From NCBI GenBank assembly GCA_020632955.1, contig JACKEO010000015.1, forward strand, positions 1 to 64,000: a stretch of 64,000 bases of DNA, given 5' to 3'. The notes beneath the pieces are model-generated. The model saw only the letters and a program-made list of their open reading frames with translations. It was not told the DNA's origin and searched no databases. The DNA is from Alphaproteobacteria bacterium (lineage in GTDB: Bacteria > Myxococcota_A > UBA796 > GCA-2862545). Below, in pieces: positions 41,613-50,697 of this stretch (position 1 is the stretch's first letter; each line of letters starts with the position of its first letter). Position numbers and translations under genes: made by a program.

Positions 41613-43706
41613 GTGGCCCATCCCCAGCTGCTCCCCTGCGCCGTGGACCTGCCGTGGGCAGGGCTGGACGCGGTGGAGGAGGGGCCGGCCCGTCCGCGGC
41701 CCGCGGCGCTGGAGGAGGCCGCCACCCTCGCGAGCCCCACGGGGTGGGTGGAGCTGGACGGGCCGGCGCCCGGGTGCCACCCGGAGCTCGAGGCGATCGT
41801 GCGGGCGTTGGTGGCGCGGGGCCTGCGGGTGAAGCTCGTGACGGGTGCGGAGGGCCTCACGCCCGAGCGCGTCGGCGTGCTCGCGGCGGCGGGGGTGGAG
41901 CGCCTCCGGCTGCGGGTGCACGCCGCCGAGGCGGAGGTCCACGCGCGGGTCACCGGGCGGGACGACCACGGCCTGCTGGTCGAGCTCGCCGAGGCGGCCC
42001 GTGTCGCCGGGGTGCTGGAGCTGGCCGCGGTGGCCTGCGCGCCCGGCGTGGAGGCACTCGGCGCGCTGGTGCGCTGGGCGGCGGCGCGGGAGGCGCCGCT
42101 GCACCTGCACGGGCTGCGCCTGCCGCCCGGGGCGCCGCCGCGGTGGCGCGGGCTGCGTCCGTCCCGGGATCGCCTCCTCCTCGGGCTCGCCGGCGCCCGC
42201 CGCGAGGCCGAGGCGGGGGGCGTGGAGCTCGTCTACCACGACCTCGCCGGGCCCCCGCCGGCGTGGCCCGGCCCCTGCGCGCCCGTGCGCCTCGGGCCCC
42301 CCCTCTGGCGGGCGCTGGCCGCCGACGTGGTGACGCCCGACGTGCTCGGGGGCTGCGCCGTCGCCGACAGCACGCCCGACGAGGTCGCGCAGGCCGCCGC
42401 CCTGGCCGGCGGGGTCGCTGAGCTCGGCCTGCAGCTGGCCGCCTGGGGCTGCCCCCCGGTGGACCTGCCGGAGGTGCTGGGCGGCGTGCGTCCCCGGGCG
42501 GCGTTGCCCGACGCGGTCGCCGCCCTGGTGCACGCCTCCGACCTCGAGCCCGCCCCCCCGAGCCTCCCCGCGCCGGGGCGACGGGTGGCCGTGGTGCTGC
42601 CCGCCCTGCGCGACAAGGTCTTCGTCCTCCACACGGTGCCGGCGCTGGTGGAGGCGCTGCGGGCACGGGGGGCCGAGGTGGGGTGCTGGTCGGCGTGGGA
42701 GGCCGGCGCGGACGACCTCCGCGTCGATCGCCGTGCCGCCGACGCCGTGGCGCGCGCCCGGGCCGCGGAGGAGGGGCTCTGGGCCCGCCTCGATCTGTCC
42801 GATCGCGATCTGGTGCTGGTGCCCGGCTACGACGCCCTGGTGCGGGTGATGGACCACCCCACGCTGCCGGCCCACGCACGCGTGGTGGTCACCGACTTCC
42901 ACCTGCTGCACGGCATCGACGCGGCGAAGGCCCGCTGGCTCGGGCCCGGGCAGCGGTCGATGGAGACGCGGTGGTGGCCGAGCGAGCGCGTGATCGTGCA
43001 CGCCTGCTTCCCCGGACACGTGCGCCTGTACCGCTTCGCCGGCGTGCCCCTGCGCCAGGTGGCGTGGCGGCCCTACCCGCTGCCCGTCGCCGGGGACGCG
43101 GCACCGGTCGGGGAGGCCTCGACGTGGCTGGCGGGCGGCAACCAGCGCCGCGACTGGCGCACCCTCGCCCTCGCGGCGCAGCGCCTGGGGTCGCGCGCCC
43201 GCGTCGACCTGTACACGCGCCACGCGCCACCCGCCGCGCTGCCGCCCGCGCTGGCCTACCGGGGCACGGTGGGGCTCGACGCCTTCCGCGCCGCGGTGGC
43301 GGGCAGTCGCGGGGTGGTGCTGCCGGTGGGCTTCGATCCCGACGTGGCCTCGGGCATCACCGTGGTGGCGATGGCGCTCGCGGCAGGGCGGCCGGTGGTG
43401 GGCAGCCGCACGCCGGGCCTGCGCGATCACGTGCGCGACGGGGTCAGCGGCCTGCTCGTGGATCCCGGGGCGCCGGCTGCCCTGGCGGAGGCGGTGGCGC
43501 GGGTCGACGCCGACCCCGCCCTGCATGCGGCCCTCGCGGCCGGGGCCCGCGCGGCCGGCGGGGTGGCCGACGTGGGGCGGTGGGCCGACGAGCTGCTGGA
43601 AGGGGTGCACAGCGGTCGCGTCGTGGGGCACACTGGAGGACCGTGGGTCCCCTGGCCGCCAGCGCCGGGGGAGGTGATGGGTCACGACGCAGGGGAGGGT
43701 CCATGA
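41613..43706 (+). CDS. fusion of a radical-SAM-like barrel without cysteines and a GT4-type glycosyltransferase
   Basis: 697 residues from GTG 41613 with GGAGG. The first 300 residues have the rhythm of a radical SAM barrel, as in LTPERVGVLAAAGVERLRLR and AEVHARVTGRDDHGLLVELA, but no CxxxCxxC cluster motif is present. From about 330 a GT-B fold begins: VVLPALRDKVFVLHTVPALV, VVTDFHLLHGID, STWLAGGNQRRDWRTLALAA, GVVLPVGFDPDVASGITVVAMALAAGRPVV and DGVSGLLVDPG, the nucleotide-sugar site of GT4 enzymes. The stop overlaps the VWA gene start (ATGA). The acceptor is unknown. Confidence 0.72.
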   Translation: MAHPQLLPCAVDLPWAGLDAVEEGPARPRPAALEEAATLASPTGWVELDGPAPGCHPELEAIVRALVARGLRVKLVTGAEGLTPERVGVLAAAGVERLRLRVHAAEAEVHARVTGRDDHGLLVELAEAARVAGVLELAAVACAPGVEALGALVRWAAAREAPLHLHGLRLPPGAPPRWRGLRPSRDRLLLGLAGARREAEAGGVELVYHDLAGPPPAWPGPCAPVRLGPPLWRALAADVVTPDVLGGCAVADSTPDEVAQAAALAGGVAELGLQLAAWGCPPVDLPEVLGGVRPRAALPDAVAALVHASDLEPAPPSLPAPGRRVAVVLPALRDKVFVLHTVPALVEALRARGAEVGCWSAWEAGADDLRVDRRAADAVARARAAEEGLWARLDLSDRDLVLVPGYDALVRVMDHPTLPAHARVVVTDFHLLHGIDAAKARWLGPGQRSMETRWWPSERVIVHACFPGHVRLYRFAGVPLRQVAWRPYPLPVAGDAAPVGEASTWLAGGNQRRDWRTLALAAQRLGSRARVDLYTRHAPPAALPPALAYRGTVGLDAFRAAVAGSRGVVLPVGFDPDVASGITVVAMALAAGRPVVGSRTPGLRDHVRDGVSGLLVDPGAPAALAEAVARVDADPALHAALAAGARAAGGVADVGRWADELLEGVHSGRVVGHTGGPWVPWPPAPGEVMGHDAGEGP

Positions 43707-45325
43707 GCCCGATTCAGGTACGCATCGCCGCCGTGCTGGTGCTGTGGGGCTGCGGCGCCGACATCATCACCACCACGCAGCGCGACCAGGTCGACCGCAA
43801 GTACGGCACGATCGTGGTCACGCCCGAGGCCGTGGTCTTCGGTACGGTGCTGCCCGGCGAGCAGCCCACCGGCGAGATCTTCGTCACGAACACCGGCAAG
43901 CAGGTGCTCGACGTGGAGTCCATCGAGGTGCAGGGCGGCGGCGGGGCCTTCACCCTGCTCGACGTGCCGCGCCTGCCCTTCGAGGTGGAGCCCGGGGGGC
44001 GTCAGGGCTTCCGCGTGGCCTTCCAGGCGCGCCGGGGCGACCTGTCCGAGGGCCAGGTGCTGATCCGCGCCGACGCCGACAACGCCAGCGAGGTCCGCGT
44101 GCCGCTCAACGGCATCGGCGGCATCCAGGACATCCTGGTGGAGCCCGCGTCCTTCGCGTTCGGCGACCACCCCGTGGGCTGCGCGTCGGTGCAGCGGGCC
44201 ACGGTCACCAACGTGGGCTCCGCACCGCTCACGGTCTCGCGCATCGACCTGGCGGGCGAGGGCCAGATCTCCCTGGTGTCGGTGCCTGCGCTGCCGCTGG
44301 AGCTCGCGCCGGGCGCCTCGAAGCAGTTCTCGGTCTTCTTCGAGCCCTCCTGGGTGGGCCAGCACGCCGCCACGCTCTCGATCGACAGCAACGACCCCGA
44401 GGGCCTCGTCACGGTCGAGGCCACGGCCAGCTCCAGCCCCGAGCGGCAGGTGGTGGATCGCTTCGGCGTGCCCGGCACCTTCCCGGTCGACGTGATGCTC
44501 GCGGTCGACCGCTCCTGCTCCATGGGCGACCAGGGCGAGGACGTGGGCACGGCGGTGGGCTCGCTCATCGACCAGCTCGACGCTGCTGGCGGCGACTGGC
44601 ACGTGGGCGTGCTGCTCGGCACGGGCGACGACTGCTTCGTCGACGGCTGGATGGACGCGAACACGCCCGACTGGCGGGCCCAGCTCCAGACCCGCGCGGC
44701 CCACGTGCCCGGCGACATCTTCGTCACCCAGGACGGCCAGTCCATGCTCACCGAGGCGCTGCTCGAGGCCACGGCGCTCGCCACGCTGCTCGACGTGCCC
44801 GGCGACTGCAACCAGCGCTTCCGCCGTCCCGGCGCCGTGCTCCAGGTGATCCTGGTGAGCGACGAGCGCGACCAGTCCTCGGGCTTCCTGTCGCGTCCCA
44901 ACACCTACTGGCGCAACTGGGTCGACCAGCTCCGCACCTACGCCGTGCTGCCCGAGCTGCTGCGCATCCACGGGGTGGTCGACGAGGCGGCGGAGTGCGG
45001 CGACGACATCGATCCCGCCTCCTCGGGCGCCGAGGGCTACCTCGAGGCCGTGGCCGAGACCGGGGGCAGCCTGGCCGACGTCTGCGACGCGCCCACCGAG
45101 GCCATCCCCGACCTGCTCGACGGCTTCACGGCGCGCGTCTACCACTTCCCCCTGAGCGAGGCGCAGCCCATCCCCGAGACGATCACGGTCGATCTCGACG
45201 GCGTGCGGCTGACCTCGGGCTGGCGGTACGAGCCCGCCCTGAACGTCGTCGTGCTCGACGACGCCCCGCCGCCCGACGCCGAGATCGTGCTCACCTACGC
45301 GGTGGTGGGCGACTGCGGGGCCTGA
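43703..45325 (+). CDS. lipoprotein with choice-of-anchor (ASH) domains and a VWA domain
   Basis: 540 residues. Lipobox VLWGC (Cys17). Two immunoglobulin-like 'choice of anchor D'/ASH repeats follow: VFGTVLPGEQPTGEIFVTNT and FAFGDHPVGCASVQRATVTN. A von Willebrand A domain starts near 262 with the MIDAS VDRSCSM (D-x-S-x-S) and includes LQVILVSDERDQSSGF. This plan is common in Myxococcota surface proteins thought to bind ligands in a metal-dependent way. It is coupled to the upstream glycosyltransferase fusion (ATGA 43703-43706), which might decorate it. Confidence 0.85.
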   Translation: MSPIQVRIAAVLVLWGCGADIITTTQRDQVDRKYGTIVVTPEAVVFGTVLPGEQPTGEIFVTNTGKQVLDVESIEVQGGGGAFTLLDVPRLPFEVEPGGRQGFRVAFQARRGDLSEGQVLIRADADNASEVRVPLNGIGGIQDILVEPASFAFGDHPVGCASVQRATVTNVGSAPLTVSRIDLAGEGQISLVSVPALPLELAPGASKQFSVFFEPSWVGQHAATLSIDSNDPEGLVTVEATASSSPERQVVDRFGVPGTFPVDVMLAVDRSCSMGDQGEDVGTAVGSLIDQLDAAGGDWHVGVLLGTGDDCFVDGWMDANTPDWRAQLQTRAAHVPGDIFVTQDGQSMLTEALLEATALATLLDVPGDCNQRFRRPGAVLQVILVSDERDQSSGFLSRPNTYWRNWVDQLRTYAVLPELLRIHGVVDEAAECGDDIDPASSGAEGYLEAVAETGGSLADVCDAPTEAIPDLLDGFTARVYHFPLSEAQPIPETITVDLDGVRLTSGWRYEPALNVVVLDDAPPPDAEIVLTYAVVGDCGA

Positions 45326-45355
45326 GGCGGGGGACGCGACGAGACGCGCGCCTCA
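45323..45355. terminator. hairpin with both stops (VWA lipoprotein / hotdog protein)
   Basis: TGAGGCG (45323-45329) and CGCCTCA (45349-45355) pair, and inside them CGCG (45335-45338) pairs with CGCG (45345-45348). The TGA stop of the + gene and the TGA stop of the - gene form the outer three pairs, which is automatic; the other eight are not. Likely shared terminator. Confidence 0.5.
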
Positions 45356-45835
45356 CGCGGGCGCGTCCTCCGTCACGCGGCGCCACGCAGCGGCCTGCCG
45401 GGACCGGTACACCCACTGGCCGTGCTGCTCGAAGAGGAAGTCGAACCAGGCGAAGCGCGTGCCCATCATGGTGCGCTGCCGGGTGAGCGTGGTGGTGAGG
45501 CGGATGGGCGGCCCGATCTCGCCCATGCGACCCCACCGGGCCTGCTCGATGTGGGTGCCGTAGCCCACCCAGCCCTCGCTCACGCGCAGGCCCAGGGCGG
45601 TCACGGCGTAGATCTGGCCCAGCGTGCCCGTGGCCTGCACCGCCACGGCGGCAGGGAGGTGCTGCGGGTGGCCGGGCACCACGCGCTGGGCGGGCACGAG
45701 CGGCAGGGCGGTGGTGTCCATCTCGGCCACGAGCACGCCGGCCTCCGGATCGAGGGACAGGACCCGGTGCACGAACCAGGCCTCGGGGGCGTACAGGGCC
45801 TCGGCGGCGAAGGCGGCGAGGACGTCGTCGGGCAC
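45353..45835 (-). CDS. hotdog-fold protein (FabZ/thioesterase-like)
   Basis: 160 residues from GTG with GGAGG upstream. VVPGHPQHLPAAVAVQATGTLGQIYA resembles the central hotdog helix of FabZ-like dehydratases, which has a catalytic His in 'H-F-P-x-x-P-x-x-P-G'. Here the local sequence is GHPQHLP. The second half (VGYGTHIEQARWGRMGEIGP, IRLTTTLTRQRTMMGTRFAW) fits the beta-sheet of the fold. It may act on acyl-CoA or acyl-ACP thioesters. It is divergent from pheS across 72 bases. Confidence 0.6.
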   Translation of the reverse strand: MPDDVLAAFAAEALYAPEAWFVHRVLSLDPEAGVLVAEMDTTALPLVPAQRVVPGHPQHLPAAVAVQATGTLGQIYAVTALGLRVSEGWVGYGTHIEQARWGRMGEIGPPIRLTTTLTRQRTMMGTRFAWFDFLFEQHGQWVYRSRQAAAWRRVTEDAPA

Positions 45836-45907
45836 GGGGCCTCCAGGCGGCAGCGGCCGTGTTACCCGCCGCGACCCGTCGGGGCAGCCCCCGCGGGCGG
45901 AGGAGCG

Positions 45908-46945
45908 ATGTCGCGACCCGACGTCAGCGCGCTGCTCGAGGCCTTTCGCGCCGATCTCGCCGCGGCCGGGGATCCCGAGGCCCTCGAGCAGGTCCGTCGC
46001 ACCCACACGGGCAAGGCCTCGCCCCTCAAGGCGGCGCTGAAGGGCCTGCGCGACGTGCCCGCCGAGGAGCGTCCGCAGGTGGCCGCCGCCCTGAACGCCG
46101 CCCAGGCCACCGTGGAGGCCGAGCTCGAGGCCGCCCGCCTGCGCGCCGAGGAGGCCGCCCTCGAGGCGCGGGTGGCCGAGGAGTGGCAGGACCTGTCGAT
46201 GCCCGGGCTGGCCGCCCCCCGCGGCATGCGCCACCCCGTCAGCCAGGTGGAGGCCATCTGCCTGCAGACCATGCGGCGCCTGGGCTTCCAGCTCGTGGAG
46301 GGGCCCGAGGTCGAGTCGGCCTTCTACAACTTCGACGCCCTCAACATCCCCGAGCACCACCCCGCCCGCGACATGCAGGACACCTTCTGGGTGGATGGCG
46401 GCCTGCTGCTGCGCAGCCACACCACCACGGTGCAGGCGCGGGTGCTCGAGAAGCACCCCCCGCTGCCCATCAAGGTGGTGAGCGCGGGTCGCGTGTACCG
46501 GAACGAGGCCGTGGACGCGACGCACCTCGCGATGTTCCACCAGTTCGAGGGCATCTGGGTGGACCGCGGGCTCACCTTCGCCGACCTGAAGGGCACCCTG
46601 GCCTTCGTGGCCCGCGCGCTCTTCGGCGCCGACCGCCGGGTGCGCTTCAAGCCCAAGTTCTACCCCTACACCGAGCCGTCGGTGGGCGTGGACGTCTCCT
46701 GCGGCGTGTGCGGCGGCAGCGGCTGCGACGCCTGCCACGGCGCGGGCTGGGTCACGATCCTCGGGGCCGGCATGGTGCACCCGAAGGTCTTCACCACCTT
46801 CGGCTACGACCCCGCCGAGGTCTCGGGCATCGCCTTCGGCTTCGGCACCACGCGTCTCGCGGCCCAGTGGACCGGCATCACCAAGGTCCGCAGCCTGTAC
46901 GAGCCCGACCTGCGCACGCTGACGCGCCTGCACCGGGGAGCCTGA
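45908..46945 (+). CDS. pheS: phenylalanyl-tRNA synthetase alpha subunit
   Basis: 345 residues. The N-terminal coiled coil (about 1-85) contacts tRNA-Phe. The catalytic class II core shows MRRLGFQLVEGPEVESAFYNFDALNIPEHHPARDMQDTF (motif 2 area nearby), RNEAVDATHLAMFHQFEG and the C-terminal motif 3 GIAFGFGTTRLAAQW. A Cys-rich insertion CGVCGGSGCDACHGAGW occurs in some PheS families and may hold zinc. ATG 45908 follows GGAGGAG. pheT starts 2 bases after the stop. Confidence 0.97.
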   Translation: MSRPDVSALLEAFRADLAAAGDPEALEQVRRTHTGKASPLKAALKGLRDVPAEERPQVAAALNAAQATVEAELEAARLRAEEAALEARVAEEWQDLSMPGLAAPRGMRHPVSQVEAICLQTMRRLGFQLVEGPEVESAFYNFDALNIPEHHPARDMQDTFWVDGGLLLRSHTTTVQARVLEKHPPLPIKVVSAGRVYRNEAVDATHLAMFHQFEGIWVDRGLTFADLKGTLAFVARALFGADRRVRFKPKFYPYTEPSVGVDVSCGVCGGSGCDACHGAGWVTILGAGMVHPKVFTTFGYDPAEVSGIAFGFGTTRLAAQWTGITKVRSLYEPDLRTLTRLHRGA

Positions 46946-46947
46946 GC

Positions 46948-49008
46948 ATGCGCACCTCCCTCGACGTCCTCCGGCGCTTCGTCGACCTGCCCGCCGATCC
47001 CGCCGCGGCCCGCGTGCTGCTCGACGAGGTGGGCCTGGAGGTCAAGCGCATCGACCCCGACCGCCCCGGTGTGCCCGTCACCCTCGAGCTCCTCGCGAAC
47101 CGCGGCGACCACCACGGCCACGTGGGCCTCGCCCGCGAGGTGGCCGGTCGCACCGGCGGCGACGTGCGGGAGCCCCGCTGCCTCGACCTGGTGGTGGGGG
47201 AGGGCACCCACCCCGTGCAGGTGCAGACGCCGCTGTGCCCGGTGTACGCGCTCACCGAGCTGCGGCGCACCGCCGAGGTCGGGCTCGACGCCGAGGCCCG
47301 CGCCCTGCTCGAGGCCTGCGGGCTCAAGCCGGTGCACCCGGTGGTCGACGCCACGAACGTGGCCAACCTCGAGCTGGGCCAGCCCACCCACGCCTTCGAC
47401 GCCGACACCCTGGTGGGGCCCGTCACCGTGCGGCTGTCGCGCGCGGGCGAGCGGGCCTGGCCCCTCTTCGCGCCCGAGCCCGTCGACGTGCCGGAGGGCA
47501 CGGTCGTCATCGCCGACGACGAGAAGATCCTCGCGCTGGCCGGCGTCATCGGCTGCGAGGAGAGCAAGACCACCGCGGCCACCACCCGCATCCTCCTCGA
47601 GGCCGCGGCCTTCGACCCGGTGGCGGTGCGCAAGGCCAGCCGCGCGCTCGACGTGCACACCGACAGCTCGGCGCGTTTCGAGCGCGGCGCCGACTTCACG
47701 CTGCCCCTGCGTGGTGCCGGTCGGGTGGCCGCCCTCCTCTCCGCGGGCTGGGCGGTGCACGGCACCACCTCGCTGCACGCGAGTTGGGCGGACCCGGCGC
47801 GCCTGGTGCCCTTCGAGCCGGCCGCCTGCCGCGCCTTCCTCGCCGTGGACGAGGACGACGCCTCCCTGTGGGCGCGCCTGGGCCGCTACGGCTTCGTGCG
47901 CGAGGGGGCGGGCGTGCGCGTGCCGGCCCACCGGCTCTGGGACGTGGAGCACCCGGCCGACCTCTACGAGGAGATCGCGAAGTCCATCGGCTACGACGCC
48001 ACGCCCACCACGCTGCCGGCCATCGACATGGGAGCGGTGCCCTCCCACGCCGAGCAGGTGTGGGACACGGCGGCCGAGGTGCTCGTGGGGGCGGGCTTCT
48101 ACGAGGTGGTCACCGACGGCTTCCACGGGCGGCAGCTCGTGGAGCAGCTGGGCTTCGGGGAGGGTCACCCCCTGCACGCCCACGTCGAGACGGCCAACGC
48201 CCTCGATCGGGCCTACTCGCTGCTCAAGAACGAGACGCTCGGGCAGGCGCTGGAGGGCGTGGCCCTCAACGTGCGCATGAAGCACGACGAGATCAAGGCC
48301 TTCGAGCGCACGCGCACCTTCCACCCCGACCCCGGCGCCCCCAACGGGGTGTGCACCGAGCGCACGGTGCTCTGGGCCATCGCGGCGGGGCACGAGCGTC
48401 CGCGCACCTGGGCCGGCGCCGCCCGGGAGATCGACGCCCACCTGCTGGCCGGGCTGGTGGACGAGCTGGCGCTGGCGCTGCGGGTGCCGTTCGCCGTGAG
48501 CACCGCTCCGGGCACCCACCCGCTCCAGAGCGCGCTGCACCCCGGTCGCCAGGCGCTGGTGCGGCAGGGTGACCGCGTGGTGGGCATCGTGGGCGAGGTC
48601 CACCCCGCGGTGGTGGCCCGCTTCCGGCTCAAGCGCGTGCGCCCCGTCTACCTGGAGATCGACGGCGACGCGCTCCTCGCCGAGCCGGTGCGGGCGGTGT
48701 TCGCCGAGCCGCCCCGCGTGCCGCCGGTGGAGCGGGATCTCGCCTTCACGCTGCCCCGCGGCGTGGAGGCGGCGGCCCTGTGCGCGGCGCTCGAGGCGGG
48801 GGCGCCGGACTGGCTGCGCCGGGTGGCGGTCACCGATCTGTACGCCCACGTGCAGGACGGCGCGCCCGTGCGCACGCTGACGGTCACGCTCACCTGGGCC
48901 AACGACGAGGGCGACCGCACCGCCGAGGCGCTGAACGCCGCCACGGAGCAGGCCGCGCAGGCCGCGCTCGCGGCCCTCGGACCCCGTGGGGTGACGCTGA
49001 GGGCGTAG
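46948..49008 (+). CDS. pheT: phenylalanyl-tRNA synthetase beta subunit, short form without tRNA-binding domain
   Basis: 686 residues against about 800 in the usual form. The N-terminus MRTSLDVLRRFVDLP continues directly to LELLANRGDHHGHVGLAREV, skipping the EMAP/OB-type tRNA-binding domain (normally about residues 40-150). B3/B4 (LLEACGLKPVHPVVDATNVANLELGQPTHAFD), B5 and the catalytic-like core (YEEIAKSIGYDATPTTLP, NALDRAYSLLKNETLG) and the C-terminal ferredoxin-like anticodon domain (VPPVERDLAFTLP...LTVTLTWANDEGDRT) are intact. It forms the alpha2-beta2 enzyme with PheS. Confidence 0.96.
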   Translation: MRTSLDVLRRFVDLPADPAAARVLLDEVGLEVKRIDPDRPGVPVTLELLANRGDHHGHVGLAREVAGRTGGDVREPRCLDLVVGEGTHPVQVQTPLCPVYALTELRRTAEVGLDAEARALLEACGLKPVHPVVDATNVANLELGQPTHAFDADTLVGPVTVRLSRAGERAWPLFAPEPVDVPEGTVVIADDEKILALAGVIGCEESKTTAATTRILLEAAAFDPVAVRKASRALDVHTDSSARFERGADFTLPLRGAGRVAALLSAGWAVHGTTSLHASWADPARLVPFEPAACRAFLAVDEDDASLWARLGRYGFVREGAGVRVPAHRLWDVEHPADLYEEIAKSIGYDATPTTLPAIDMGAVPSHAEQVWDTAAEVLVGAGFYEVVTDGFHGRQLVEQLGFGEGHPLHAHVETANALDRAYSLLKNETLGQALEGVALNVRMKHDEIKAFERTRTFHPDPGAPNGVCTERTVLWAIAAGHERPRTWAGAAREIDAHLLAGLVDELALALRVPFAVSTAPGTHPLQSALHPGRQALVRQGDRVVGIVGEVHPAVVARFRLKRVRPVYLEIDGDALLAEPVRAVFAEPPRVPPVERDLAFTLPRGVEAAALCAALEAGAPDWLRRVAVTDLYAHVQDGAPVRTLTVTLTWANDEGDRTAEALNAATEQAAQAALAALGPRGVTLRA

Positions 49009-49030
49009 GCGGGCCCCCCACGGGGCCTAC
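49005..49030. terminator. hairpin with both TAG stops (pheT / ASPIC lipoprotein)
   Basis: GTAGGC (49005-49010) and GCCTAC (49025-49030) pair, with an alternative inner stem GGCCCC/GGGGCC (49012-49017 and 49022-49027) around CCAC. Both stop codons are in the stem. No T-tract. Probably a bidirectional terminator for convergent genes only 18 bases apart. Confidence 0.5.
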
Positions 49031-50697
49031 CGGTCGGCCCGCCGCCGCAGCGTGACCACCCGTCCGGTGGCCGCCCCCTCGAACCGCTCCACCACGCCGT
49101 CGGGCCAGGTCACCTCGAAGCCGTCGACCTCCGCGAGGCTGCCGAGGCCCACGTGCACCTCGGGCGGTCCCGACGCGAGGATGCTCGTGCCGCCGGCGTG
49201 CACCCAGCGGGTCCAGGTCCGCTCGCCCGCGATCACCCGCACGCGTGCGCCCACCGCGAAGGCGTTGGCGCCCGCCTGGCGGGGCCGGATCACCAGGGAG
49301 GCGAGGTGACCGCAGCGCGCCCGCTGCAGGGTGGCGGGGCCGGTCAGGTCGGCGCGGAGCAGGTCGAGCCACCCGTCGCCATCGAGGTCCACGGCCAGCA
49401 CGGCCCGGGTCTGGCCCGGGTGGTCGAAGCCCCAGGCCTGCCCCACGCGGGTGAAGCCGGCGGGTCCGTCGTTGCGGAAGATCTCGTCGGGCTGGGCGGG
49501 CGGCGTCCGCTGGTTCCAGATGTGGCCGAAGCCCTCCACCACGTCGAGATCGCCGTCGTGGTCGAGGTCGCCCAGCTCGGTGGCCCAGCCCACCACCTGC
49601 AGCCGCCCGGCGTCGCCGCGCACGCCGGCGGCCTCGTGCACGTCGTACCAGCTGCCGCCGGCGCGCTGGAGCAGGCGGTTGTTGCCCCACCCGGCCACCA
49701 CCACCTCGGGGCCGTCCCGGCCGTCGAGATCGCCCACCCCCAGGCCCATGCCCTGCAGGCCCACCTCCAGCCCGGAACCGCTGGCGTCGGGCACCAGCAC
49801 GCCCTCCCGGTTCCACATCACGCGGTTCGGCCGTCGGTTGCCGAAGTCGTTCACCACGTAGAGGTCGAGCCAGCCGTCGTCGTCGAGATCGTGCCAGCCG
49901 CCCAGGAAGGTGTAGGAGGTCTGCACGTCCTCCGACAGCCGCTCCGAGACCTCGTGGAAGGTGCCGTCGCCGCGGCCCAGGTACAGGTGGCTGGGGGGAC
50001 CGGGCTCCCGGCCCACGCCGTCGAGGCCGCCGTGCGTGGCCACGAAGAGGTCGAGGGCGCCGTCGCGGTCGAGGTCGGCGAAGGAGCCGGCGGCCGTGCG
50101 CCCGAGGGGATCGCCGGCCACCCCGGCCTCCTTCGTCACGTCGACGAAGCGGCCGTCGTCGTTGCGCCAGAGGGCGTTGGTGCCGCCGTAGCGCGCCACG
50201 AAGAGATCGAGGTCCCCGTCGTCGTCCACGTCGGCCGCGGTGGCCGAGACCACGAGGTCGCGATCGAGCGCAGGCAGGCGGTCGTCGGCCAGGGCCAGGC
50301 GGCCGTCCGGGGTCTGCAGGTACAGGCGGGAGGCCACCAGATCGGGGAGGAAGACGTCGTGCCGCCCGTCGCCGTCGAGATCGGCCACGGTGAGGCCGCC
50401 CCCCGTGAACAGGGTGCGTCGCTCGGGGTCGAAGGGCTGGGCACCCCAGTCGCCCTGGGTGTCGGCGGGCCGGAGGGGACCCACGGCCTGGCGGGCGTCG
50501 GGATCCGCGCAGGTCCAGGGTGCGGCCGCCTCCACCGGGGACCGAGGGGCCGGCGCCGATCCCGTGTCGGTCTCGGCGGGGAGGCCGAGGGGAGGGCGGT
50601 CGGTGTCGCGGTCGACGGTGTCGCCGGCCCGCGTGTCGTCGTCGCCCCCCTCGGGGGCCGGCGCACAGGCGGCCAGGACCAGCGCCAGGGTCCTCAC
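49027..50697 (-). CDS. ASPIC/UnbV and FG-GAP repeat lipoprotein (copy 1)
   Basis: 556 residues from GTG 50697. Lipobox VLAAC (Cys11), then a short Asp/Thr linker. FG-GAP blades with calcium loops follow: DLDGDGRHD, DVDDDGDLD, DLDRDGALD, DLDDDGWLD, DLDHDGDLD and DLDGDGWLD. The C-terminal ASPIC/UnbV domain reads VGARVRVIAGERTWTRWVHAGG ... EVHVGLGSLAEVDGFEVTWPDG. It resembles many bacterial surface propellers. Its start overlaps the stop of copy 2 (GTGA), and the two share layout and motif order, so they arose by tandem duplication. Confidence 0.87.
   Translation of the reverse strand: MRTLALVLAACAPAPEGGDDDTRAGDTVDRDTDRPPLGLPAETDTGSAPAPRSPVEAAAPWTCADPDARQAVGPLRPADTQGDWGAQPFDPERRTLFTGGGLTVADLDGDGRHDVFLPDLVASRLYLQTPDGRLALADDRLPALDRDLVVSATAADVDDDGDLDLFVARYGGTNALWRNDDGRFVDVTKEAGVAGDPLGRTAAGSFADLDRDGALDLFVATHGGLDGVGREPGPPSHLYLGRGDGTFHEVSERLSEDVQTSYTFLGGWHDLDDDGWLDLYVVNDFGNRRPNRVMWNREGVLVPDASGSGLEVGLQGMGLGVGDLDGRDGPEVVVAGWGNNRLLQRAGGSWYDVHEAAGVRGDAGRLQVVGWATELGDLDHDGDLDVVEGFGHIWNQRTPPAQPDEIFRNDGPAGFTRVGQAWGFDHPGQTRAVLAVDLDGDGWLDLLRADLTGPATLQRARCGHLASLVIRPRQAGANAFAVGARVRVIAGERTWTRWVHAGGTSILASGPPEVHVGLGSLAEVDGFEVTWPDGVVERFEGAATGRVVTLRRRADR

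Noticed and set aside
39912..43685. Extension of hemE to a 1257-codon protein
   Set aside because: Only the part from ATG 40940 matches uroporphyrinogen decarboxylase. The rest is antisense to the glycosyltransferase fusion.
49009..49026. Intrinsic terminators with U-tracts
   Set aside because: None was found anywhere in the window: all hairpins at gene ends are followed by mixed or GC-rich sequence, so they are listed with reduced confidence.
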